This document shows positions 32,271 through 40,200 of a stretch of 64,000 nucleotides of DNA, in pieces. How positions within the stretch are numbered: position 1 is the stretch's first letter; each line of letters opens with the position of its first letter. This stretch comes from Bacteroidaceae bacterium (GTDB lineage: Bacteria > Bacteroidota > Bacteroidia > Bacteroidales > Bacteroidaceae). The position numbers and the translations under genes are program-made. A model generated the notes under the pieces. The model saw nothing but the letters and a program-made list of their open reading frames with translations. It made no database searches and had not been told where the DNA came from. Where the stretch lies: assembly GCA_017651245.1 (NCBI GenBank), contig JAGCDQ010000012.1, positions 1 through 64,000 on the forward strand, read 5' to 3'.

Positions 32271-32286
32271 AATTTTCAAAAAAAAT

Positions 32287-32317
32287 TTGGAGGAGAGGAA
32301 AATTTGCTGTATCTTTG
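32287..32317 (+). promoter_or_regulatory. Promoter of the transglutaminase gene
   Basis: TTG (32287-32289), 20 nt, TATCTTTG (32310-32317); the ATG is about 50 nt downstream. Confidence 0.7.
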
Positions 32318-32366
32318 CAAATGTTATTTCAAAGAAAAACATTGAAACCCTGTAAAATCTGTCATT

Positions 32367-33422
32367 ATGAAAAAAAATCCAGCAAATCCTTTACTTCATG
32401 TTGTTTTTCTATTGTTAGTCTCAATGTCTGTTCATGCACAGAGTGAGATAAGTTTCACAAATAAAGTATCTTTCTCAAAAACAGGAAATATGGGTGGAAC
32501 AAAATTGACGACTTTTATTCCTGCACCTGTTACGAACGAGTATCAAGAAATCACGGAATTACAGTCTAATTGTGGATACTTCACCGATGGCAATTCGACA
32601 AATAAAATCTTGCTCTATGATGGTCCATTCGATGGCGAGGCATTGGATGTGTACGAATCTTTCCTGTACAAGACAAAGAAGGTGAAGATAGATTTCAACA
32701 ACAAATCAAACCAGAATATAGTTGCAGGGTGCAACCCTCAGGATTATCTTGGAACTGGAGGTGACTATATAAATACAAAAAACAAGACCATCAAGCAAAT
32801 AGGTGATCAACTATGGAATGAATCCAGTGACATGCTCGACTATGCCAAACGCTGTTATGAGTATGTGGCATCACATTATCAGTATATTGCCGGGAGTTGG
32901 CGCACGCTGGCAGAAATCATACAACAAGGAGGAGGTGAATGTGGCGATTTCACAACCCTGTTTGTGAATCTGATGAGATACAAAGGCATTCCTGCGCGTC
33001 ATAACATCGGGGTGTGGGTGAATGGTGGCTATCATGTATGGCCAGACTTCTACCATGAGGATTATGGATGGATACCCGTGGACCCGACTTTCAAGAACTC
33101 CAATCCTAGCGGTGACTACTTTGGCAGATATGATGGAAATTTAATTATCCTCAGCCAAGACATGACAACATTCTCTGGAGCTGGTTTCAGCATGAAAAAC
33201 GAGCCATTACAGACATTTTACTTTTGGTTCTCGTACGATACAGGTTCAGGGGATGTCCAAGGAACTCACAAAACAAGCAAGGATTACCAAGTGACCCATA
33301 TTCAAGAGGTTAAAACAACTGCAGGTGAAGCTAGTCCAACATTCAGTCTTATAGGAATCCCGTGGAACAAGTCTCTGCGTGGTATTTACATCGCGAAAGG
33401 GAAAAGGGTATTCATGAAATAG
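32367..33422 (+). CDS. Secreted transglutaminase-like protein
   Basis: A 351-residue protein with a signal peptide (MKKNPANPLLHVVFLLLVSMSVHA). The transglutaminase-like core is complete: Cys in GGGECGDFTTLFVNLMRYKG (about residue 192), His in GGYHVWPDFY (about 222) and Asp in GWIPVDPTF (about 238). The family includes peptidases and cross-linking enzymes; the substrate is unknown. The C-terminus, SLRGIYIAKGKRVFMK, is a shortened version of the GxYIxNGxKVxxK tail on the other large secreted proteins of this window, so it may be exported by the same route. It stands alone between promoter 32287-32317 and hairpin copy D. Confidence 0.87.
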   Translation: MKKNPANPLLHVVFLLLVSMSVHAQSEISFTNKVSFSKTGNMGGTKLTTFIPAPVTNEYQEITELQSNCGYFTDGNSTNKILLYDGPFDGEALDVYESFLYKTKKVKIDFNNKSNQNIVAGCNPQDYLGTGGDYINTKNKTIKQIGDQLWNESSDMLDYAKRCYEYVASHYQYIAGSWRTLAEIIQQGGGECGDFTTLFVNLMRYKGIPARHNIGVWVNGGYHVWPDFYHEDYGWIPVDPTFKNSNPSGDYFGRYDGNLIILSQDMTTFSGAGFSMKNEPLQTFYFWFSYDTGSGDVQGTHKTSKDYQVTHIQEVKTTAGEASPTFSLIGIPWNKSLRGIYIAKGKRVFMK

Positions 33423-33475
33423 CTATATTCCGATGCTTATGGAATAAGAAAGAAACAATCAGTAAGATAGAAAAA

Positions 33476-33500
33476 GAGCCTGTGCAATTGCACGGGCTCT
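33476..33500 (+). repeat. Dispersed hairpin element, copy D; terminator of the transglutaminase gene
   Basis: Arms GAGCCTGTGCA (33476-33486) and TGCACGGGCTC (33489-33499), followed by TTGTGG; the T-run is poor. It lies 54 nt after the transglutaminase stop. Confidence 0.7.
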
Positions 33501-33568
33501 TGTGGTATGAGATGATGATGGAAAAATGAAATCAATAATCAATATCTCAATATGGATATAAAATGCGC

Positions 33569-33847
33569 TTATCTTTTGATTTCTTTCTTTTGTAATGTCA
33601 GAACCATCATCTCCAAGTCGCTGTCCCATGAACAATTAAAAATCTCTTCTGTGTCTTTATAGATTTCATATGCACAACCCGTTTCTTTTCGTAGCTCCAA
33701 CTCCTCCTCGCGCCATATTCTAAACAGATTCGTTGCCTCATCTTTTTCACTAAACACCTCGCAATCAGAATGAGCATTGGAATGATAATCTGAGGCAGAA
33801 ATGTAAAAGCGGGTTACGAGATATACTTTTTCACTATAAGTATCCAT
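33569..33847 (-). CDS. Hypothetical protein next to the RM system
   Basis: A 92-residue protein starting MDTYSEKVYLVTRFYISASD, with many acidic and aromatic residues and no signal peptide or membrane segment. I do not recognise the family. It begins 28 nt after the restriction endonuclease gene on the same strand and may belong to the restriction-modification transcript. Confidence 0.6.
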   Translation of the reverse strand: MDTYSEKVYLVTRFYISASDYHSNAHSDCEVFSEKDEATNLFRIWREEELELRKETGCAYEIYKDTEEIFNCSWDSDLEMMVLTLQKKEIKR

Positions 33848-33875
33848 ATAATCAAGAATTTGAAAAAATTATGTA

Positions 33876-34796
33876 TTATGATTTTGCTGAAAAGATTTCA
33901 TTCAATATTTCATCGATGTCTTCTTCAATATTGCCATTATAATTTGTGTAAGGAATATTAAATTTGTCAAGCGCTATTTTAAATCGCCTGTATCCATTAT
34001 GGTCGCGGCATGCAACCCAACAAATACCCAATTGGTCACATTGATTTTTGTTTTGTTGAGAGAGTGTGTCAGCAACAAACAAACTGCTGCCTCTGGCGAT
34101 AATTGCATCAGCGCTTTCAGGATTGCCTTGTCCCATCAGTTTTACTTCACATTTATACTCTGCCTTTTCATTTTTTAGGTAGAAATCGATTTCTCTATCA
34201 ACATCAAGCATTCTGTTCTTCACAAAATGTTCAGCATTATAGTATTGGGGTGCCACCTTATATAATTTACATAATGCGAGCATTATGACCTTCTCTGCTC
34301 GTTTACCTGCTGTACTCCACAAACCACCTCGCAACGCAGCTCGTTTGACTGCTAACGTGTTAATGACAATGAGACTTTCGCTAACATTCAAATCTACGCT
34401 AACACTTTGAAATTTTATTGTCAATATCAAATCCACTTCGTGTTCATTCTCAACTAATGCTTGAATGCTGTTATAGAGTGATTCAAAATGTTCATTAGAG
34501 GCTTCAATAACTATCTGTTTGGTGGCTGAGCGATACATGTTGCTGATGGTCTTTTTATTTAGGCCAGAATTTATTGCAATCTCATCTGAGGGTAAATCTT
34601 CATTCATGAACGCACTCTTATACCAATCAATGGTTATCGTTTCAGAGTTAAGTTTTGCAGCAACAATTCTCTTGAAGAAATCAACTGCGAATTGCAGAAA
34701 CTCCGCATTTATCAGATTAACTATCTCAATACGATAATCTTGTGACTTGATAACACGCTTGGCAATTTCTTTAATTACATGGTCCTTTAGTGTCAT
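33876..34796 (-). CDS. CfrBI-like type II restriction endonuclease
   Basis: A 306-residue protein. The region AALRGGLWSTAGKRAEKVIM followed by VDREIDFYLKNEKAEYKCEVKLMGQGNPESADA (given here in pieces, about residues 165-230) contains a PD-(D/E)xK nuclease core: Asp in REIDFYL (about 201) and ExK in CEVKLM (about 216). The pattern matches the CfrBI family, whose founding member cuts CCWWGG; specificity here is not established. The ATG overlaps the methyltransferase stop by 4 nt, indicating coupled translation after the methylase, the safe order for an RM system. Confidence 0.75.
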   Translation of the reverse strand: MTLKDHVIKEIAKRVIKSQDYRIEIVNLINAEFLQFAVDFFKRIVAAKLNSETITIDWYKSAFMNEDLPSDEIAINSGLNKKTISNMYRSATKQIVIEASNEHFESLYNSIQALVENEHEVDLILTIKFQSVSVDLNVSESLIVINTLAVKRAALRGGLWSTAGKRAEKVIMLALCKLYKVAPQYYNAEHFVKNRMLDVDREIDFYLKNEKAEYKCEVKLMGQGNPESADAIIARGSSLFVADTLSQQNKNQCDQLGICWVACRDHNGYRRFKIALDKFNIPYTNYNGNIEEDIDEILNEIFSAKS

Positions 34797-36193
34797 AATA
34801 TAGTAGATTTAAATTGATTCAACGTTAAAAAGTGAGTGGGTGTGCCCTCAAAGATGTTCTCCCTCTGAAACGACTTCATGTATTCAAAATATACGGGGTC
34901 TTTCTCTGCAAGGAAGAATCGACGATTTAATTTCTTGGCGGTACGTCCAACCGTTCCGCTTCCCCCAAACGGGTCAAAAATCAAATCTCCAACGAAAGAG
35001 TAATATTCTATAACACGTTTGCATAAATCGTAGGGAAATATAGCCGAATGCACTTTGTCTGATTTGGGGCAAATCTGCCACACATTTGTGGTTTCGAAAT
35101 TGTCGGGCACTTTGCTTTCTTCAATAATTTTGTCGCTGTATTGATGGATGTTCCAATCAATCAACCGGGTTGTTTGCTTACGATATACCATAAGATATTC
35201 TGTTACAGTATTTGGCTTGTATGCCAAAGGTCTACGATGTTGTTGGAATCCGCCAATCCTGTTTTTGACGCTATATTCAGGCTTCATCCAAATAATATCG
35301 TCAATGAATTCCCATCCCATTTTTATCAAATCATGGTGGATGTCAAATGGAATTGGGTATCGTTTGCTGGAATGTGCTCGACTTATCCTAGGAACAATTA
35401 CAGGGGATGTGTTTACTATTAGGAATCGCCCCTCTTTTGTGATTCGATACACTTCAGAGAAAACATCCGCCAGAAACTTCAAGTATGCTTCATAACTTGG
35501 ATATATCGAATAATCCCTGGCATTGTAATATGGAGGAGAGGTAAACGTGAGATGAACACTTTGGTCTGGAACGTAGTGCATTATATCTCTCACGTCTCCC
35601 TTGACAACTGTGTTTACAAGAAAAGGATATGTCTCATAATGTGGCAATATGTCCTTTTTTGTGCTTTCATTCCCAAAGTATTCCTTCTTAATCACAGATA
35701 CAACCATCTCGTTCTCATGGTCTTTGAGAGCTTTTAGCTTTGTATCGACTTCTTTACATCCCTTAAACACCAATAAACCTCTAATTGCTTGACAAACAAT
35801 TTTGGGATCGGAATCTTTTAATATTGATATTAATGAGGGAATAGCTTCAGTTCTTCGCATACGTCCAATAGAGGAGACTGCTTCTCTTTTTACTGATGTG
35901 TTAGATTCTGTATTAATTATATGCATGAAAACAGGCAAAAGTTCAATCGATTTGAGCTTCCCTAAATTCTTTATTGCCCAGAATCTAACATCCTTATTCT
36001 CATATTCTATTAAACTTAGAAAACAATCAGCACCGAATGATAATGGAATACTGCCTATGTTTTCTAATATAAACACCAATTCTCCACTATTTCGTGCAGA
36101 TTGAATAAGACGCTTTAATTCGTCCTGACCTTTTGTTTTTGCAGTCAGGACTTCTTCTCGCGTGATAGAAAGGTCTTTGTAGTTGTCTGTCAT
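34793..36193 (-). CDS. DNA (cytosine-N4/adenine-N6) methyltransferase with N-terminal HEAT repeats
   Basis: A 466-residue fusion. The N-terminal about 180 residues are HEAT/PBS-lyase-like alpha repeats (FLSLIEYENKDVRFWAIKNL, FMHIINTESNTSVKREAVSS, LISILKDSDPKIVCQAIRGL). The rest is a beta-class methyltransferase: TFTSPPYYNARDYS (motif IV, TSPPY, about residue 216) precedes the SAM-binding IFDPFGGSGTVGRTAKKL (about 405). TSPPY is most often found in N4-cytosine enzymes, as for CfrBI. It should protect the sites cut by the endonuclease encoded immediately downstream. HEAT repeats are unusual on a type II methylase. A structured 290-nt leader precedes the gene. Confidence 0.85.
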   Translation of the reverse strand: MTDNYKDLSITREEVLTAKTKGQDELKRLIQSARNSGELVFILENIGSIPLSFGADCFLSLIEYENKDVRFWAIKNLGKLKSIELLPVFMHIINTESNTSVKREAVSSIGRMRRTEAIPSLISILKDSDPKIVCQAIRGLLVFKGCKEVDTKLKALKDHENEMVVSVIKKEYFGNESTKKDILPHYETYPFLVNTVVKGDVRDIMHYVPDQSVHLTFTSPPYYNARDYSIYPSYEAYLKFLADVFSEVYRITKEGRFLIVNTSPVIVPRISRAHSSKRYPIPFDIHHDLIKMGWEFIDDIIWMKPEYSVKNRIGGFQQHRRPLAYKPNTVTEYLMVYRKQTTRLIDWNIHQYSDKIIEESKVPDNFETTNVWQICPKSDKVHSAIFPYDLCKRVIEYYSFVGDLIFDPFGGSGTVGRTAKKLNRRFFLAEKDPVYFEYMKSFQRENIFEGTPTHFLTLNQFKSTIL

Positions 36194-36480
36194 GTACGCT
36201 ATGCTTTGTGCGTATTGCTTATCTTCGGAATGTAGGCATAGCGATAGAGCATAAAGAAAGCATGAACGATATTCTCATCCATGCCTCACAGGCTCTACCA
36301 CAAGCCCACAAAATCCAGATAAGTCACGCCCATGCTTAACGCACAGACGCTTGCAACTTATTCTTCGGATCTTGTTCTATTCGAATGTGGTAGATTCGTA
36401 AGGCTTTTCCGAATAACAGCAAACGCTTGTTATATTTCTATATGTCACACCAGCACCTCCGCTGAGGCTTTTGCCAGTGA
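36194..36480 (-). ncRNA. Structured leader or small RNA upstream of the methyltransferase
   Basis: The 287 nt between a good promoter (36488-36517) and the methyltransferase ATG are rich in possible helices on the minus strand: CCTC-AGCG-GAGG; ATAT-AGAA-ATAT; AAC-a-AGC-GTTT-GCT-GTT; TTATTCGGA with TCCGAAgAATAA enclosing CGAAT-CTACCAC-ATTCG; and GGTAGAGC with GCTCTATC enclosing GCATG...CATGC. Two short frames lie within: one of 12 codons beginning MGVTYLDFVG and one of 27 codons beginning MDENIVHAFFMLYRYAYIPK. I do not recognise a known RNA family. It may regulate the RM genes or be an independent RNA. Confidence 0.5.
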
Positions 36481-36487
36481 TTAGTTG

Positions 36488-36517
36488 CAAAGGTAGAGAA
36501 AACTTTGTGAACAACAA
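36488..36517 (-). promoter_or_regulatory. Promoter of the RM leader
   Basis: On the minus strand TTG (36517-36515), 19 nt, TACCTTTG (36495-36488). The core is identical to 31205-31234. Confidence 0.65.
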
Positions 36518-36549
36518 AGCTTTTTCTCATTAAATCTCAAAAAAAGTTT

Positions 36550-36579
36550 TTGCGGTGTGGAAAAAAGTGCGTATCTTTG
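36550..36579 (+). promoter_or_regulatory. Promoter of the antitoxin at 36609
   Basis: TTG (36550-36552), 19 nt, TATCTTTG (36572-36579), divergent from the RM promoter. Confidence 0.65.
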
Positions 36580-36608
36580 CATCCATCATTTAATAAACAA
36601 AGAAGAAT

Positions 36609-36830
36609 ATGGAAGCTATAACTTTTAGCCCAGCACAGGTGCATGTGTTCAATTTGGTGTCGCACATCAAGACCGCTATGGGCTTGGAGCTGCTGAGAAA
36701 ACAGCTTGCAGCATTCTACGCCAAGCAGGTTGACGAGGAGATGGATCAACTTTGGGAAAGCGGACAATTTGACCAGAAGAAACTCGACGAATTGCGCGGC
36801 TCTCACTTCCGCACTCCTTATAACAAGTAA
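36609..36830 (+). CDS. Antitoxin of a broken PIN-type TA pair
   Basis: A 73-residue protein, MEAITFSPAQVHVFNLVSHI onward, ending LRGSHFRTPYNK. It is of the type that precedes Bacteroidetes PIN toxins: a strand followed by long helices with VDEEMDQLWESGQFDQKKLDEL. The partner toxin gene starts 3 nt later but is truncated (36834). The antitoxin gene itself looks intact. Confidence 0.7.
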   Translation: MEAITFSPAQVHVFNLVSHIKTAMGLELLRKQLAAFYAKQVDEEMDQLWESGQFDQKKLDELRGSHFRTPYNK

Positions 36831-36833
36831 GCG

Positions 36834-36890
36834 ATGTCTCCTGTTGTTATAGACACGAACTGCCTGTTGCAAATTAACTATTTTTCCAAC
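36834..36890 (+). pseudogene. Truncated PIN-domain toxin, N-terminal remnant
   Basis: ATG at 36834 opens MSPVVIDTNCLLQINYF, the standard start of a PIN domain with its first catalytic Asp in IDTN. After about 17 residues similarity to PIN domains ends, and the rest of the frame has no helix pattern or further acidic motifs. The hairpin at 36901-36930 follows directly, so a deletion has joined the toxin start to unrelated downstream sequence. Confidence 0.6.
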
Positions 36891-36900
36891 CAGAGATATG

Positions 36901-36930
36901 AAGCCGAGACATCATTTGATGCTTCGGCTT
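36901..36930 (+). terminator. Hairpin terminator after the broken TA pair
   Basis: AAGCCGA (36901-36907) pairs with TCGGCTT (36924-36930), with an inner CATCA/TGATG stem; ATTTGTTG follows. Confidence 0.6.
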
Positions 36931-37109
36931 ATTTGTTGTATAAATGCCAAAATGTCAGCAAGTGCCGTTTACGACGAATCGGCGATAATCAATGGCAAAG
37001 TACGAAGATTCTTTCTTACAACAAAGGGTTTTGTAAAAGAAAATCAAAAAAGATATGAGAATTGGAAAGAAAAGTGTAACTTTGCATCAAGGATAAATAA
37101 GAACAGCAT

Positions 37110-38498
37110 ATGGAAACGAATAACAAGATTTTCTTACCCCAGTACACTCTGGATCAGTTGTCAGAACAAGTGTGTTTAAAACTTTCGTATTTTAACAACA
37201 GCACGTGGGAAGGCGTGCCTGAACTATGTAAGGAAATAGAGCAGGAACCGAGAGCTGTTGATACAGTGATTATGAAAGTAAAAAGAAATTATTCTAGTGG
37301 GGTGGCACAAGGCATTTACAAATATCATCAGGTTCTGACTCGTATATATATGTTACTTTACTATCGTCATCGTGACGATAAGATTTTTCAGTCTATTGTA
37401 TTTCCCGAATTGGTAAAGAATATGAGGGACTACGCTAACAATGTCTTGAAGAACATCATTCAACCAGGAATCAATAGAATCATCGAATTGGATCAGATGG
37501 TGGAAAAAGCTAAGGAGAAAGAGAAAAAAGATGTTCAACCCATGTTTGTTTTCATAGAGCATTCTAAAGGAATGATTGACAGGCTATATACAGAATACTG
37601 TAACGAGTCTTTGTTCCATTTCATGTTACGTTTTATCTATGACATCTCCAATGAATATGTTATTTCTCTTGATGAAGCAACAGTGTGGTATCATGCAAAG
37701 GAAGTCGTTCATGTGCTGAGGGATGTCAATCATCCAGAGATGATGATTCGTCGTGTTTCTCTTGGATTCAAAGGGTGTGATTCTCGTTCGTGGGGCGAAT
37801 GTGCTGAACTCTTTTTGCTTTGTGCTTATGCGATGGTGTGTTCCTCAAAGGATAATGCGCATTTTTTGCCATTCATCAAAGAAATGGAAAAACTCCAATT
37901 CCAAAATACCTGTTATGAAGTCATAAAACGATATGTTGGAGATATAAAGGCTCGTATGGATGCAGACCAGCCATTCGACGGCTACGATTATATTGGTGAA
38001 CAACCCAGCCAAGACACCTTTACAAGGGCTGACATGGAAAGATATGTTTCAGATTATAAAGCAAAGCTGGAGTCGCTGGAGAAAGATAAGGATGAGGAAA
38101 TCGCCAATCTTAGAAATGAAATCGAAAAGAGAGATAAAGAACTGAAAGAAATGAATAGGCGAATTGGTTCGCTAAAACAAGAGAGCAAATATTCTGATGA
38201 AGAGGTGGAGGAGATGAAAGCCGAATTAGAAGATTATCGTCAACACGCAAAAGGACTCAACCCTCGACAGACAGCGATATTAGGATATAAATTGGCAGAT
38301 TATTTAAAAGTGTTGCCTACAGATAAGCAAAAACTTGCCCGTCCACTTAGTAAGATTAGTGGTTGGGGAAAACGCTCTTTGGAGCAAAAGATATGTGGTT
38401 ATTTCAGCGAAGAGGAAGAGTTGGAAATAGCAAATATATTTGGTGAAGAATTCCCTGAAATCTCCAAAATCATCAGCAAGAAATGGAGAAGCACCTAG
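37110..38498 (+). CDS. Unknown coiled-coil protein
   Basis: A 462-residue cytoplasmic protein that I do not recognise. Residues 1-300 are predicted mainly alpha-helical and begin METNNKIFLPQYTLDQLSEQ. Residues about 308-385 form a highly charged coiled coil (KLESLEKDKDEEIANLRNEI, EKRDKELKEMNRRIGSLKQE, EEVEEMKAELEDYRQHAKGL). The C-terminal about 70 residues (NPRQTAILGYKLADYLKVLP onward, ending SKIISKKWRST) look like a separate helical domain, possibly DNA-binding. TAACTTTG at 37077-37084 could be its -7 element. It lies between the broken TA pair and the P4-type replication genes, pointing to a mobile-element origin. Confidence 0.65.
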   Translation: METNNKIFLPQYTLDQLSEQVCLKLSYFNNSTWEGVPELCKEIEQEPRAVDTVIMKVKRNYSSGVAQGIYKYHQVLTRIYMLLYYRHRDDKIFQSIVFPELVKNMRDYANNVLKNIIQPGINRIIELDQMVEKAKEKEKKDVQPMFVFIEHSKGMIDRLYTEYCNESLFHFMLRFIYDISNEYVISLDEATVWYHAKEVVHVLRDVNHPEMMIRRVSLGFKGCDSRSWGECAELFLLCAYAMVCSSKDNAHFLPFIKEMEKLQFQNTCYEVIKRYVGDIKARMDADQPFDGYDYIGEQPSQDTFTRADMERYVSDYKAKLESLEKDKDEEIANLRNEIEKRDKELKEMNRRIGSLKQESKYSDEEVEEMKAELEDYRQHAKGLNPRQTAILGYKLADYLKVLPTDKQKLARPLSKISGWGKRSLEQKICGYFSEEEELEIANIFGEEFPEISKIISKKWRST

Positions 38499-38549
38499 GT
38501 GTCATGAATTATAGCACCCCATAGCACCCTGCCATAAACTACTTTGCCC

Positions 38550-38580
38550 TTGACTCATATTTTATCAAGTGGTACCTTTG
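38550..38580 (+). promoter_or_regulatory. Promoter of the helicase/primase module
   Basis: TTG (38550-38552), 20 nt, TACCTTTG (38573-38580). The transcript has a leader of about 100-140 nt containing a short ORF. Confidence 0.7.
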
Positions 38581-38620
38581 CAGTGAATTCAAACTCTGGA
38601 TTCGCTGCTTTTCATTATAT

Positions 38621-38692
38621 ATGATTGCAACGAAAAAACGGAACACGGTCCAGAGGTCGGAAATGAATAACAAGGTCTATGTTATCCGATAG
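38621..38692 (+). CDS. Possible 23-residue leader ORF of the helicase gene
   Basis: ATG at 38621 to TAG at 38690-38692 encodes 23 residues beginning MIATKKRNTVQRSEMNNKVY. The stop overlaps a GTG (38692-38694) that opens the helicase frame as TAGTG, an arrangement suited to coupled translation. Evidence is positional only; the peptide matches nothing I know. Confidence 0.35.
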   Translation: MIATKKRNTVQRSEMNNKVYVIR

Positions 38693-38724
38693 TGTCAGAC
38701 CTTACATTAATTCTTTATATACAA

Positions 38725-40200
38725 ATGAAAGAATTAGAAAATCATGTTCTCGACCCACTAAACGAGGACATCAAAACAAACCTCGACATCCTCAAGCAGA
38801 ACAATGAGGAGCGGGAACAGACAATCGACCGCATCGTGCTGAATGCGAAAGCGGGCGAAGTGAAGGACTTGTCGGCTGAGATCACAGAGATGATGAAAAA
38901 CCTGAAGTCATGGAAGCGTCAGGTTGTAGACCTCATCGCTGGTGAGATTGTCCGTGTGGCTGACGGAGATCTTGCTTGTTTCAGTTATGAACCGCGCTCC
39001 AAAGCCGAGCAGCAGGTGCATCTTTACCAAGGCACACATTGGGTACATCTCGAACAGCCGGTGTTCTTTGGGTTCGTTGATACTTGCTGTGCCCACATCG
39101 GTGTGGAAGAACTGGAGCTTCATGACCCAAGTTTCATGAGCCTGATTTATGAATGGGTGGCGTTCCGTGTCAAGTGCTGTTTGCCTGTACGCCACAGCAA
39201 GAAAGTGGCATACATCAATCTGGCGAATGGCACGCTTGAGGTGCACAAGGAAGGCGACATCAAGTTCCGTGAACACTGCCGTGAAGACTATTTCTTCTAT
39301 GTGCTTCATTTTGCCTACGACCCACAGGCCGTCAGTCATCTGTGGCACAAGTTCCTGGATGAGGTGCTGCCCGATGAAAGCACCCAAACCCTGTTGGGAC
39401 AGTACATTGGTTACTGCTTCATCATGGGGCTTCAACTGGAGAAGATGCTGGTGTTTTATGGTGGAGGCAGTAACGGAAAGAGTGTCATCCTCTCCATCAT
39501 AGAGGCACTGCTGGGTTCGGAGAACGTGAGCAATGTCAGCCTTTCTGCCTTGACGCAAAAGGATGAGAAGCGTGCCATGCTGGAGAACAAACTGGCGAAC
39601 ATTTCGCACGAAAGTGATTTTGAACTGGATGCTTCTGTGCTGAAACAGCTTGTTTCCAACGAACCTGTTGATGTGCGTGAATTGTACCATTCCAGTCGCA
39701 TCATCCGTGACTATGCACGCCTGATCACATCGTTCAACCGACTGCCGAGAGCAGAGATGACACACGGTTTTTTCCGCCGTTGGCTGCTCATCCCCTTTCT
39801 GCGCACCATTGAGGATGCAGAACAAGACCCTCGCCTGACAGAAAAACTGAAAGGTGAACTTGCCGGCATCTTCATCTGGGTGCTCGACAACTTGAAAAAG
39901 CTGATGCAGGAGGGACATTTCGTCGAAAGTGCCCCTTGCAGACAGGCGCTTGAACGCTATAAGCTGAGATCAGACAGTGTGCGACTCTTTGTGTGTGAAA
40001 TGTGCGATGAAGACAATACCTTCGTCACTACAGGCAAAGACCTGTTTGCCAAGTACAAAGGCTACTGCTTTGAAGATCAGATGCATCCTGTCGGGAAGCA
40101 ACTCTTCTTTGAACGCCTGGAGGCACTTGGCTATAAGCGCCAGGACTATCGTCGCCAGCCCATGTTTAACTTAAAACTCCGCACGAATGAACCCTTCTAA
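38725..40200 (+). CDS. Phage/plasmid P4-type (D5-like) primase C-terminal helicase
   Basis: A 491-residue superfamily 3 helicase of the D5/P4 type. After a helical N-terminal region (about 1-150), the ATPase core has Walker A FYGGGSNGKSVILSIIEALL (about residue 243-262), the D5 motif KLANISHESDFELD with the downstream EPVDVRELYHSSRII, and ARLITSFNRLPRAEMTHGFFRRWLLIPF (in two pieces), the sensor/arginine-finger region. Such proteins unwind DNA at origins of satellite phages and plasmids. I place the start at the ATG at 38725; a GTG at 38692 would add 11 residues. The downstream primase gene overlaps it by 14 nt. Confidence 0.88.
   Translation: MKELENHVLDPLNEDIKTNLDILKQNNEEREQTIDRIVLNAKAGEVKDLSAEITEMMKNLKSWKRQVVDLIAGEIVRVADGDLACFSYEPRSKAEQQVHLYQGTHWVHLEQPVFFGFVDTCCAHIGVEELELHDPSFMSLIYEWVAFRVKCCLPVRHSKKVAYINLANGTLEVHKEGDIKFREHCREDYFFYVLHFAYDPQAVSHLWHKFLDEVLPDESTQTLLGQYIGYCFIMGLQLEKMLVFYGGGSNGKSVILSIIEALLGSENVSNVSLSALTQKDEKRAMLENKLANISHESDFELDASVLKQLVSNEPVDVRELYHSSRIIRDYARLITSFNRLPRAEMTHGFFRRWLLIPFLRTIEDAEQDPRLTEKLKGELAGIFIWVLDNLKKLMQEGHFVESAPCRQALERYKLRSDSVRLFVCEMCDEDNTFVTTGKDLFAKYKGYCFEDQMHPVGKQLFFERLEALGYKRQDYRRQPMFNLKLRTNEPF

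Larger units (their letters stand above)
31979..32286. other. Intergenic region with two hairpin-element copies
   Basis: This stretch holds hairpin-element copies B and C and about 135 bases between them in which I see no convincing gene; short frames through the hairpins are by-products of the palindromes. Confidence 0.5.
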
